A stretch of 64,000 nt of DNA, from assembly GCF_904848585.1 (NCBI RefSeq), contig NZ_CAJHCR010000020.1:58566-122565 (forward strand). Reading direction: 5' to 3'. Every line of letters starts with the position of its first letter. Position 1 is the first letter of the stretch. Of this stretch, positions 1 to 7,981 are shown piece after piece. Both the position numbers and the translations under genes were made by a program. This stretch comes from Paraburkholderia kirstenboschensis (lineage in GTDB: Bacteria; Pseudomonadota; Gammaproteobacteria; Burkholderiales; Burkholderiaceae). A model generated the notes under the pieces. That model had not been told where the DNA came from, made no database searches, and saw nothing but the letters and a program-made list of their open reading frames with translations.

Positions 1-1
1 T

Positions 2-283
2 GAGCCAGTCTGGGAAACGCTTCTGAAGGACGACTCGGACGGCATGCACGCGCAGATCGTCCGACTCGGAGCCGGTCAGAGTGTCGAAGGCCCAAATCCG
101 AAAGCCGCTGCCGGTTACTATGTCTTTGTCGGTAACGGTACCCTTGTGCATAACGAAGAAGAGCTTCCGCTCTGGTCCATGGTTGTCGTCGAGCCGAACG
201 AAGAAAAGTTTACGATCCGGTCCGGCGACAAGGGGCTCGAGGCGCTGGTCCTCCAGTATCCGCGCGAGGAAAATAACGCCTGA
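2..283 (+). CDS. Cupin-fold protein, 3' part (5' end outside window)
   Basis: The frame is open from the first bases of the window to the stop at 283, so this is the C-terminal part of a longer gene. An internal ATG lies at 44 but nothing marks it as the start. The visible residues show a cupin-type beta pattern: an RLGAGQSVE strand, then YYVFVGNGTLVHN, then a late VVVEPNE segment. Cupins are small beta-barrel proteins that act as metal-dependent enzymes or sugar and acid sensors. The substrate cannot be told from this fragment. A strong hairpin follows the stop. Confidence 0.6.
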   Translation, partial: EPVWETLLKDDSDGMHAQIVRLGAGQSVEGPNPKAAAGYYVFVGNGTLVHNEEELPLWSMVVVEPNEEKFTIRSGDKGLEALVLQYPREENNA

Positions 284-308
284 CGCAGCAATCGGGCTTT
301 CAGGTCGG

Positions 309-349
309 CCCCCGGGGACACGGAAGCTGTCTCCGGGGTATTTACTTTT
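309..349 (+). terminator. Rho-independent terminator after the cupin gene
   Basis: An 11-bp stem at 310-320 pairs with 328-338 with one mismatch. The loop is 7 bases (CGGAAGC) and is followed by the T-rich run TATTTACTTTT. It sits 26 bases after the cupin stop, as expected for an intrinsic terminator. Confidence 0.7.
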
Positions 350-595
350 CCTGCGACGAACGTTCCGATCGGCGTTTGGGGAACGGGTTCGCCTCATCGC
401 GCAACAGGGTAAGGCCGGGTTCTTACTCGGCCGTCGACCAGCGATCGGAAATGACTGCCCCGGCAGTCTCAGACATGAGCGATGCGGGCGTTGCCGTCGC
501 TCGCAGCCATACGGCATCCATCACTATGCAGAGGCTGGTGCGACGAGACCTTCGATCCTGTATCACGTGAATCGAAGGTCATCGGCATGTCGATA

Positions 596-2707
596 TCAGA
601 TGCCCGGCGCGCGCAGGTCACGCAGTTGAGACCCTACAGCCGCGGCTTCGAGCAAGAGGCGCCCCGGCTTCCAGCGTTTGCCGAACTGCTCGTGCCACGC
701 CTGGACCTGCTTGCCAACCGTCCTTGCCCCGACGGTATCCGCCCAATACATCAGGCCGCCCCGGTGGCGCGGAAATCCGAAGCCGTACAACCACATCACG
801 TCGACGTCGCTCGCGCGGTACGCTTTCCCATCCTCGAGAATCTTGCAGACCTCGTTGACCGACGCGAAGAGCAGGCGCTGAAGAATCTCGTCGTCCGAGA
901 ACTCCCGCTGTTCGACGCCGAGTTCGCGTGCCACGCCTGCAATGATCGCGTCGACCTCCGGGTCCACAATCGGCTTGCGGTCGCCAAGGTTATACCGATA
1001 CCAACCCGCGCCGCTTTTCTGCCCTTTGCGGCCAAGTTCAACCATCCGGTCAGGAACGTGCAACTTGCGATAGGTGGGATCCGCCGCCGCTCGCCGTTTT
1101 CGGGTGTCGTAGCTAACATCGAGACCTGACAGGTCGCTGACCGCGAATGGTCCCATCGGATACCCGAACGTTTTCATGACGCGATCGATCTGGTCGGGTC
1201 GAGCACCCTCTTCGAGCAGCAGCATCGCCTCGGTGACCAGCGGTGCACGACTGCGGTTTGCGGCAAAGCCGTCGCATGACCCCGCAACGACGCTTACCTT
1301 GTTCAGGTCGCGTCCAAGCCTGGCGGTACGCAGGATGGTCTCGACAGAACTACGGGTGCCTCGCACCACCTCGCACAGCTTCATGACGTTCGCCGGTGCG
1401 AAGAAGTGCGCTCCAGCCACGTCCGCTGGGCGGCGCGTCACGTTGGCCATCGTGTCGATATCGATCGCCGAGGAGTTGGTCAACAGCAGCGCGCCCTCCT
1501 TCATTACGCTGTCGATTTTTCCGAAAACTTCCCTCTTGAGATCAATGCGCTCGAAAACCGCCTCAATCACCACATCTGCGTCACCGATCTGTTCATAGTC
1601 CATCACGGGCCGGATGTACGCGAGGCTCTCGTCCATCTCACCCTGAGTCAGACTGCCTCGACTCACCCTTGTCGCATATGTATCCCGGATTTTCTGCATT
1701 CCGCGATCAAGGGCCTCCTGACTTGCTTCAAGCACTTTCACCGGAATGCGGGCATCGGCGAAACAGATGGCAATCCCTCCGCCCATCGTTCCCGCTCCAA
1801 TCACAGCGGCGCTGCGGACCGCCTCGGGCTTGTAGTGGTCCGGCTTGCCCGGAATCTTCGCAGCTTCGCGCTCCGCAAAAAATGCATAACGGAGCGCCTT
1901 TGCCTCATCTGAACTTTCGAGTTCGCTGAAAAGCGATTGTTCAAGCGCAATGCCTTCCTCGAACGATCCGTTTACTGCCATCTCGATACAGGCCAATGCG
2001 CTGTGTGGTGCCTTGACGATTCGCGCCTTCCTGGCGGCTTCGTCACGCGTGGGTGTCCACTCCTGCGGATTCGCTTTGGCGTGCTCAATGCGGTCGTTCA
2101 TGTCGCGAACGCGGCGCACGCCCTGACCCTGCGGCAGACCTTTTACAAAGTCCACCGCTTGCGCGAGGACCAGTTCGTCCGCCACGACGCGGTCGATCAG
2201 ACCCAGTTCCAGAGCGTTTTTTGCAGACACGTGGCGCCCGCTGACGATGATGTCGATAGCCGCTTTCGGGCCGACCAGTCGCGTGAGGCGTTGCGTACCT
2301 CCTCCGGCAGGAATGATGCCGATCTTGACCTCGGGCAAACCCAGTTTTGCGTCGGGCGAGGCGAATCGATAGTGGCATGCGAGCGCATGCTCCAGTCCCG
2401 CACCCAATGCGTAGCCGCGGATGGCCGCCACAACTGGCTTTTGACTGGCGTCCAGTGCTGCAGTGCTGACCGACGATGAAATCTTGCGCTCCTTGCCGAA
2501 TTGCCGGATATCGGCCCCCGCCACGAAATTGCTCCCGCCTCCCGTCACGACAACGCCCTTCACCTCGTTGTCGGCATTCGCGTGCTCAAGACATTCAATC
2601 AGTCCCTCCCGCATCCCGGGCGCAAGCGCATTCACCGGTGGATTGCTAAGCGTTATCACCGCTACGCCATCTACGACCTTATATCCAACTAACGTTTCTT
2701 CCGACAT
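596..2707 (-). CDS. Bifunctional enoyl-CoA hydratase / 3-hydroxyacyl-CoA dehydrogenase
   Basis: A 703-residue fusion that hydrates trans-2-enoyl-CoA and then oxidises the 3-hydroxyacyl-CoA with NAD, two steps of beta-oxidation in the cytoplasm. The N-terminal crotonase domain (about 1-190) has GLPEVKIGIIPAGGGTQRL with the catalytic glutamate region. The dehydrogenase domain begins near residue 300 with the NAD motif GAGTMGGGIA and carries HFFAPAN with the catalytic histidine. Two C-terminal helical domains follow. The layout matches the peroxisomal MFP1/FadJ-like type. I chose the ATG at 2707 because AAAGGAGA lies just upstream; the frame stays open for 34 more codons. IclR and LysR genes lie upstream on the same strand, and a 25-bp palindrome lies about 160 bp before the start. 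The substrate is not known. Confidence 0.93.
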   Translation of the reverse strand: MSEETLVGYKVVDGVAVITLSNPPVNALAPGMREGLIECLEHANADNEVKGVVVTGGGSNFVAGADIRQFGKERKISSSVSTAALDASQKPVVAAIRGYALGAGLEHALACHYRFASPDAKLGLPEVKIGIIPAGGGTQRLTRLVGPKAAIDIIVSGRHVSAKNALELGLIDRVVADELVLAQAVDFVKGLPQGQGVRRVRDMNDRIEHAKANPQEWTPTRDEAARKARIVKAPHSALACIEMAVNGSFEEGIALEQSLFSELESSDEAKALRYAFFAEREAAKIPGKPDHYKPEAVRSAAVIGAGTMGGGIAICFADARIPVKVLEASQEALDRGMQKIRDTYATRVSRGSLTQGEMDESLAYIRPVMDYEQIGDADVVIEAVFERIDLKREVFGKIDSVMKEGALLLTNSSAIDIDTMANVTRRPADVAGAHFFAPANVMKLCEVVRGTRSSVETILRTARLGRDLNKVSVVAGSCDGFAANRSRAPLVTEAMLLLEEGARPDQIDRVMKTFGYPMGPFAVSDLSGLDVSYDTRKRRAAADPTYRKLHVPDRMVELGRKGQKSGAGWYRYNLGDRKPIVDPEVDAIIAGVARELGVEQREFSDDEILQRLLFASVNEVCKILEDGKAYRASDVDVMWLYGFGFPRHRGGLMYWADTVGARTVGKQVQAWHEQFGKRWKPGRLLLEAAAVGSQLRDLRAPGI

Positions 2708-2864
2708 CGCCGGTCTCCTTTCAGCAAAAATCCGATTCCGAGCGCGCGATGCCCGACACCTAAGTCCCTGCAGCGCGTGTCGACGTGAGTCGACCCACCG
2801 TGAGTGCACCTTCCCGCCCGCATATTAGATGCGACCGATGTTATCACGCGTTCTACTGGATAGC

Positions 2865-2889
2865 ATTAGTTCCATTCAATGAAACTAAT
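2865..2889. promoter_or_regulatory. 25-bp palindrome, candidate IclR operator
   Basis: ATTAGTT-C-CAT-TCA-ATG-A-AACTAAT is an inverted repeat with one mismatched pair around a three-base centre. It lies between the 3' end of the iclR-type gene and the start of the enoyl-CoA hydratase/dehydrogenase gene. Its AT-rich arms stand out from the GC-rich background. IclR-family dimers bind palindromes of about this size. That this regulator binds here is inferred from position. Confidence 0.5.
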
Positions 2890-2907
2890 AGCCTGAACTT
2901 TTGCGTG

Positions 2908-3720
2908 TCAGCCGCTGATGCGATGGGTAATCGTTCCCGTATTTTTCCCGAGAAACTGGGACTCTCCATGAAAGTCCACCGACGCGGCGCCGAACTGGCG
3001 CGAGATATCGGCTGCGGCAATCAGGACGCTGCGTACGATTTCATCCTCGTTAATCCTCATTCGAACGGTGGGAGCGCCAACAGAAATGCAGTACCTGACC
3101 TGGTCGGCCGAGTCGTGAATCGGCGCGGAGATCGCTGAAATGCCGAGAAGACGCTCGCCGTGCGACACAGCAAACCCCTGAGTGCGGATCTTTTCCATTT
3201 CCTTCTCGATCTCGGCCCTTGGCCTTCTTGTCACTCGCGCGACATCGACCACCATCGCAGACAGCTTCTCCGATGACATGTACGCCATCAGCACCTTCGA
3301 CGCAGCGCCCGCCACCATCGGCACCTGCTCGCCAGGTTGGGCGACCATTCTGAGCGGGGCAGCGACGGTTGCCACCGCGTCGATGCAGATCCGGTAGCTA
3401 CCCGAAAGCGTGTGCAATGAAGCTGTCTCGCGAGTGCGGTCGGCAAGCTGAAGAAGGAAAGGTCTTGATATCTCGCGAATCCCCAAGGTGCTGCGCACGT
3501 TGCCCGCCAGACGGGTAAACCGGAATGACAGGCAATACTGTTGATCTTCAAGGCGCACCAGATAGCCCGCCTTCTCCAGGCTCTGGACGATACGGAATGC
3601 CGTCGACTTGGGAAGCGCAATGCGGTCCGCTATCTCCTGAAGCATAAGACTTGTTCTGTCGACGCTGAAACTTTCGAACACAGCCAGGATGCGTTGCACC
3701 GAGCGCATGGTCTCTTTCAC
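2908..3720 (-). CDS. IclR-family transcriptional regulator
   Basis: A protein of about 270 residues with an N-terminal winged helix-turn-helix (residues near 5-65, with LQEIADRIALPKSTAFRIVQ). A C-terminal IclR effector domain of about 180 residues ends in a cluster of small-ligand-binding residues (SAPIHDSADQVRYCISVGAP). The GTG at 3720 is preferred because GAGGGG lies six bases before it; an ATG four codons later is the alternative. It is on the same strand as, and upstream of, the beta-oxidation enzyme gene. IclR proteins usually control neighbouring aromatic or acid catabolic genes, and the palindrome at 2865-2889 is the likely site. Confidence 0.9.
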   Translation of the reverse strand: MKETMRSVQRILAVFESFSVDRTSLMLQEIADRIALPKSTAFRIVQSLEKAGYLVRLEDQQYCLSFRFTRLAGNVRSTLGIREISRPFLLQLADRTRETASLHTLSGSYRICIDAVATVAAPLRMVAQPGEQVPMVAGAASKVLMAYMSSEKLSAMVVDVARVTRRPRAEIEKEMEKIRTQGFAVSHGERLLGISAISAPIHDSADQVRYCISVGAPTVRMRINEDEIVRSVLIAAADISRQFGAASVDFHGESQFLGKNTGTITHRISG

Positions 3721-3815
3721 GGAAAACCCCTCAAATATCTTGCTACAGCTCGCGTCGAACACCACGCAAATCATCTCGGCTCGAAAACCGACTCATCAGT
3801 GAGCATGCGCTCTGG

Positions 3816-4739
3816 TCAAATCAACGCTGTCACCCCAAGCCACCGCCCTTCTTCTACCTGCTTCAGTGCCACTTCCCGCAAAACGAGACGCGCTGCCAGA
3901 CCGGATGGCGTCAACTCTTCATCCGCCAGAGACGCGACAAGATTGATACGGCTGAGGGTGGTTCCAATAATCGGCGCCGTGTACAGCTTTGAGCCCTTGC
4001 AGCGCGCCAGGGCCGCAGCGGGCTGAATCGTCACGCCCAGGCCGCTGCTAACCGCCTCCATCAGCGTTGCAAGTCCATCTATCTCGGCCGTCACGCTCAT
4101 TGCGCAACCGGCTCGGGAAAAGGCACTATCTACCAGAGACCGCAGCCCATGAGGACTACTTGGGAGGATCAGGGGAAATTGCGCGAGTTCAGCGATGTCA
4201 TAACCAGACGGATCGACAGGGACCGGCAACGTGTCGGCAGAAATCACATACAGCCGCTCGGAAAGCAGTGGAGCGGTCTGGACACGCTTCGCCCTTGGAC
4301 CGCCAAAGAGGATGGCTACGTCGATCCGCCGTGATGCAAGCAAAGATTCGAGGTTGCCGGACAGACTCTCTACGATGCGAATACCGACGTCCGGATACCG
4401 GGACCTCATTTCCCAAAGGAATGGCAGCGCAAGCACTCCCGAGGTGCTCGGTGCGAGTCCCACCGACGCTTCGCCCGACAGACGTTCCATCTGCGCCGCC
4501 CTGGCTGCATCGTCGGCCATGCGCAGAATCAACTGCGCCTTGTGCCAGAAAGTGAGACCTGCACTTGTCGGCTGTACACCGTTCTTGGTGCGTTTCAGAA
4601 GACGCACGGAAAGCTCGCTTTCCAGACGACTGACCTGCTGGCTTAGTGCCGACGTGACGAGATCGAGCTCAATGGCAGCACGGCCCATGCTACCGCTCTG
4701 AACGACCTGCACGAAATAGCGAAGCTGCCGGATTTCCAT
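3816..4739 (-). CDS. LysR-family transcriptional regulator
   Basis: A 307-residue LysR protein. The start MEIRQLRYFVQVVQSGS is typical of the family and is followed by the helix-turn-helix (about residues 18-37) and a C-terminal periplasmic-binding-protein-like effector domain. The frame is open for 106 codons upstream, but the canonical N-terminus fixes the ATG at 4739. It is transcribed divergently from the TctC-type receptor gene with 231 bp between them. That gap holds a 15-bp palindrome, the usual place for a LysR operator, so this regulator probably controls the receptor and the dehydrogenase beyond it. Confidence 0.92.
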   Translation of the reverse strand: MEIRQLRYFVQVVQSGSMGRAAIELDLVTSALSQQVSRLESELSVRLLKRTKNGVQPTSAGLTFWHKAQLILRMADDAARAAQMERLSGEASVGLAPSTSGVLALPFLWEMRSRYPDVGIRIVESLSGNLESLLASRRIDVAILFGGPRAKRVQTAPLLSERLYVISADTLPVPVDPSGYDIAELAQFPLILPSSPHGLRSLVDSAFSRAGCAMSVTAEIDGLATLMEAVSSGLGVTIQPAAALARCKGSKLYTAPIIGTTLSRINLVASLADEELTPSGLAARLVLREVALKQVEEGRWLGVTALI

Positions 4740-4883
4740 ATGCGTTGCCTTATTGAGCACGTCCAGTCGGGTCGAGGCCCCTTCGGTATCGCAGTGGCGA
4801 GTTGTCGGGATACCCCGCCCACAGCACAACGAATACCGACTCCGGCGCGAATCGGGGACGTCCGTCCACGCGGGTATATTGCG

Positions 4884-4898
4884 TTCCGACTGTCGGAA
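4884..4898. promoter_or_regulatory. 15-bp palindrome TTCCG-N5-CGGAA, candidate LysR operator
   Basis: A perfect inverted repeat, TTCCGACTGTCGGAA, in the divergent gap between the LysR gene and the TctC-type receptor gene. A second copy with the same arms and spacing is at 5999-6013, before the next gene. Two copies in one small cluster make a shared operator likely. The assignment to this LysR protein is inferred. Confidence 0.5.
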
Positions 4899-4970
4899 CT
4901 CATGCCGTTTAAAACACTCTACCGCATCGATCAGGCAAACTGTTAGAAATTTCATTGACGGGAGGAAGAC

Positions 4971-5990
4971 ATGCACAGCCACTGGAGATTCGGAGCTATT
5001 GGGCCCTTGCTTAGAGCAATCGTGTGGATTTTCGCAGCCGCGCTCATTTCGGGACACGCGTGCGCAGAAAGTAGCTATCCGGCGCGACCGGTGAGGCTGC
5101 TCGTTGGATTCAATGCTGCGGGCGCGACCGACACGATCGCCCGGTACTATGCGTCAAAACTCAGCGACGTCCTGCGAGCGAGCGTATACATCGAGAATCG
5201 ACCCGGCGCGTATCAGATGATTGCGATACGGACTCTGAAGTCCGCGCCCGCCGATGGGTACACTTTGTTCCTCATCACCGGCAGCGCCGCGTCCCAGTAC
5301 CCCGGCCTGCAGAAGGACCTTCCATACGACCCCGTCAAAGACTTTTCGTTTATCGGTCTGGTCGGCGAGGCACCCGGCGTGATCGTTGCGAGCCCGTCGC
5401 TCCCCGTCTCAGACATTTCAGAGCTTGTAAAGTACTGCAAGGCTCACCCCGGCTCACTGGACTTCGGGTCTTCCGGCATCGGCTCAGCCAGCCATATACA
5501 GATGGAATATCTGTCGAGCCTCGCCGGGATACGGATGACGCACATTCCCTTCAAGGCTGACGCCGAAATCATCACTGCACTGCTGTCCGGATCGGTACAG
5601 ATCGGGATGACACCCATTCAGGGCGCGCTCCCGTCGATTCAGGGTGGCATGGTGCGCGCTCTTGCCGTTACGGGTAACAAAAGGGTGGCCTCACTGCCCA
5701 ATGTCCCGGCGCTGGGGGAGGCGAAGATCGCCGGTCTGGGCAACGTCGATCCCTACACGTACTACGTGCTGGTAGGACCAAAAGGGCTTCCCGCGGACGT
5801 CATCCAGAAGCTTAACGTTGCAATCAACACGGTATCCCGTATGCCCGAGACAGTCGCTTACATGCACAAGCTCGGGTACGAGCCAGGAGTCAGCACGCCC
5901 CAGTCCGCGATGGACTACGTCCTTCGGGACACGAAGAAATGGACCGACTTCCACGCAGCGACGCATTTTGATTTACACATTAACCAATAA
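4971..5990 (+). CDS. Bug/TctC-family periplasmic solute receptor
   Basis: A 339-residue extracytoplasmic binding protein of the tripartite tricarboxylate transporter type. A signal peptide covers roughly residues 1-33 (hydrophobic core AIVWIFAAALI, likely cleavage after HACA). The mature start SYPARPVRLLVGFNAAGATD is the family signature, the loop that grips carboxylate ligands. The ribosome site GGGAGGAAG is close before the ATG. No membrane subunits (TctA/TctB) are next to it, which is common for the large Bug families of Burkholderiales. The ligand is probably an organic acid used by the neighbouring enzymes. Confidence 0.93.
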   Translation: MHSHWRFGAIGPLLRAIVWIFAAALISGHACAESSYPARPVRLLVGFNAAGATDTIARYYASKLSDVLRASVYIENRPGAYQMIAIRTLKSAPADGYTLFLITGSAASQYPGLQKDLPYDPVKDFSFIGLVGEAPGVIVASPSLPVSDISELVKYCKAHPGSLDFGSSGIGSASHIQMEYLSSLAGIRMTHIPFKADAEIITALLSGSVQIGMTPIQGALPSIQGGMVRALAVTGNKRVASLPNVPALGEAKIAGLGNVDPYTYYVLVGPKGLPADVIQKLNVAINTVSRMPETVAYMHKLGYEPGVSTPQSAMDYVLRDTKKWTDFHAATHFDLHINQ

Positions 5991-5998
5991 ATTACGGG

Positions 5999-6013
5999 TT
6001 CCGTGCATCGGAA
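5999..6013. promoter_or_regulatory. Second TTCCG-N5-CGGAA palindrome
   Basis: TTCCGTGCATCGGAA lies just after the receptor gene and about 130 bp before the dehydrogenase start. Its arms and spacing equal those of the palindrome at 4884-4898, with a different centre. No T-run follows, so it does not look like a terminator. It is a candidate operator for the same regulator. Confidence 0.4.
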
Positions 6014-6144
6014 CTGAAACCGACCAATGATTTGCGTGATAGGATCGCTGCAAACAGGTCGCTGCCTCGGGATTACCGCACCATTGCCGGCAGCATCCCG
6101 ACAACAACCAGATACCATCAATCAAACTGTCATGTGAGGCGACA

Positions 6145-7452
6145 ATGAAGATCGGATATATTGGGCTCGGCGCGCTGGGCGGCCAGCTTGCCCGGCGATT
6201 CCTTCGGGACCATCAACTGACGGTATGGGACATCAGCGCGACTGCGGTGGGAGAGTTGGCTTCTCTCGGCGCCAGCGTGGCGTCCACAGCGGCTGAACTC
6301 GCGAGGCGCTGCGACGTCGTCTTCCTTTGCCTGCCGCGCAGCGCTGATGTAAAGAACGCAGTGTTTGCACTAGAGGGGCTGGCTGCGGGGTTGAGCCCCG
6401 GAAAGATAGTGGTTGACCAGACTAGCGGTGTACCCGAAGAGACCCGCGAGATTGCGGCGGCGCTTTCCGAGTCGGGCGTACTGATGATGGACGCCGCTGT
6501 GTCGGCAAGCCCTCAGATAGTCTCCACGGGAAACGCCAACCTTATGGTGTCGGCACCTGCCGAGGTTCTGGACCGGGCAGAACCGGCTCTTCGAGCGATT
6601 ACGGACAAGATTTTTCGCTGTGGACCCCGCGTGGGTGACGGTCAGGCCATGAAAACCGTCAATAATGCGATGAACGCGGGCAACCGTCTCGGCATGCTTG
6701 AGGTGCTGGCATTCGGCCGGAAGTCCGGACTCACGCTCCAGACGATGGCGGACCATCTTTCAGACAGCGAAGCGTGCTGTCAGATCACCGACCGTATGTT
6801 GCCCGCCCTTCTTCAGGGGAAGGCATCGACCGATTTCGCGCTGTCCCTGATGCTGAAGGATATTCATCAGGCACTTTCCCTTGGCATGACGCACGGCGCC
6901 CCGATGCCGATCACTGGTATCGTTCAGGGTCTCCTGCAGATCGGTGGGAATCTGCTGGGTCCACAGGCTCGCCTCGAGGACATGGTAAACATCATTGGGT
7001 CGATGGCGGGCTCGAGTATTACCGGCGATGCGGTTAAGTCTGCGGCTACACAGTCGGAAACCGATGGAGCCGGCATACTGGAAACCATCGCCAGCATCGG
7101 TGCGTCACAATCACGGGCGATATCTTACGAATGTATTTCTGCTGGCCTGAACTACGGGCTGCAATTGAAGGACATGAGCGAGGTTCTCCGTGATAGTTCG
7201 GGTTGGAGTACCGGGTCGCGATACATCTTTAGCGAGCTCATGAGCGGCGAACGGCCGAGCAACTCGTCCGTCGACGATGCGCTCAGACACCTTCAGGAAG
7301 GTTGTTCACTCGCTAGCCGAATCGGTGTTCCGTTGATGATCGCAAACGGGACGCGCTCTATCTTGGAGCAGATGCGCAGCCAGTTCGGACACGGAAAGAG
7401 CGTCCATGAACTGTCGTTGCTCTACCCCGCCACGCCTCAAAATTCGACCTAA
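6145..7452 (+). CDS. Beta-hydroxyacid dehydrogenase (3-hydroxyisobutyrate dehydrogenase family), extended
   Basis: A 435-residue NAD(P)-dependent dehydrogenase. The Rossmann start MKIGYIGLGALGGQLARRF, the DQTSGVPEET segment, the substrate loop DAAVSASP and the catalytic-lysine region GDGQAMKTVNNAMNAGN all match the family. Usual members have about 295 residues. Here about 140 more follow, and they look like a second copy of the all-helical C-terminal domain (ISYECISAGLNYGLQLKDM resembles the first NAMNAGNRLGMLEVLAFGRKSG). GAGGCGAC lies before the ATG. It follows the TctC-type receptor by 155 bp, so it may oxidise the imported hydroxyacid. The substrate is unknown. Confidence 0.88.
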   Translation: MKIGYIGLGALGGQLARRFLRDHQLTVWDISATAVGELASLGASVASTAAELARRCDVVFLCLPRSADVKNAVFALEGLAAGLSPGKIVVDQTSGVPEETREIAAALSESGVLMMDAAVSASPQIVSTGNANLMVSAPAEVLDRAEPALRAITDKIFRCGPRVGDGQAMKTVNNAMNAGNRLGMLEVLAFGRKSGLTLQTMADHLSDSEACCQITDRMLPALLQGKASTDFALSLMLKDIHQALSLGMTHGAPMPITGIVQGLLQIGGNLLGPQARLEDMVNIIGSMAGSSITGDAVKSAATQSETDGAGILETIASIGASQSRAISYECISAGLNYGLQLKDMSEVLRDSSGWSTGSRYIFSELMSGERPSNSSVDDALRHLQEGCSLASRIGVPLMIANGTRSILEQMRSQFGHGKSVHELSLLYPATPQNST

Positions 7453-7552
7453 CTCGCCCGATACAGATGATGCGGATCTGACTCGGGTCTGTTGATCGAG
7501 CTGCCTGTCCCTGAAGAAAGGGTCGGCGGTTCTCCGTCATCTTTTCCATTTT

Positions 7553-7960
7553 CTACGGCTGCCCTACGAACTCCTCTGTGCCTTCGATGGGTGGTAGCCA
7601 TGCGAACCTCCCCTTCGTCCAGATTTGCCTTGCAGGCTTCTGAAGTTCATATCGCTGTTCAAGCGCCCCCACCCGCAACGAATAGGCCTGTGCGTTTTCT
7701 GCTGCCGATGAATAAACGGGACCACCGCAAGTTGCGCAGAATGCGTGGAGTCGCCTGTTTCCTCGCTCAGAGATCTTCAGGTAAATCTTTGGCGTCCCTT
7801 TCAACAGACGGAATGTGTCCGCAGGAGCCGATATGTTCATTCTGAAAACGGAACCCGATTGACGTTGGCAGTCCGAACAATGGCAGATTGAAGCGGTTCC
7901 GGGCTCGACCTCTGCCTCATAGACAATTCCTCCACACAAACATCGACCTTCGACTCGCAT
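7553..7960 (-). CDS. GFA/CENP-V family zinc protein
   Basis: A 135-residue member of the GFA family (named after glutathione-dependent formaldehyde-activating enzyme). The zinc cysteines are visible: GRCLCGG near the N-terminus, CHCSDCQRQSG near residue 30, and CATCGGP near residue 80. The ATG at 7960 has GGAGG five bases upstream; a start four codons earlier lacks this. Most members have no proven enzyme activity, so the function remains open. It converges with the dehydrogenase gene at 6145-7452. Confidence 0.85.
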   Translation of the reverse strand: MRVEGRCLCGGIVYEAEVEPGTASICHCSDCQRQSGSVFRMNISAPADTFRLLKGTPKIYLKISERGNRRLHAFCATCGGPVYSSAAENAQAYSLRVGALEQRYELQKPARQIWTKGRFAWLPPIEGTEEFVGQP

Positions 7961-7981
7961 TCTCGCCTCCATCTACCGCGA

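Noticed and set aside
482..1129. A 215-codon plus-strand frame
   Set aside because: Antisense to the end of the enoyl-CoA hydratase/dehydrogenase gene and without family features.
5999..6013. Terminator of the TctC-type receptor gene
   Set aside because: The stem is only five bases and no T-run follows; it matches the upstream palindrome and is better read as an operator.
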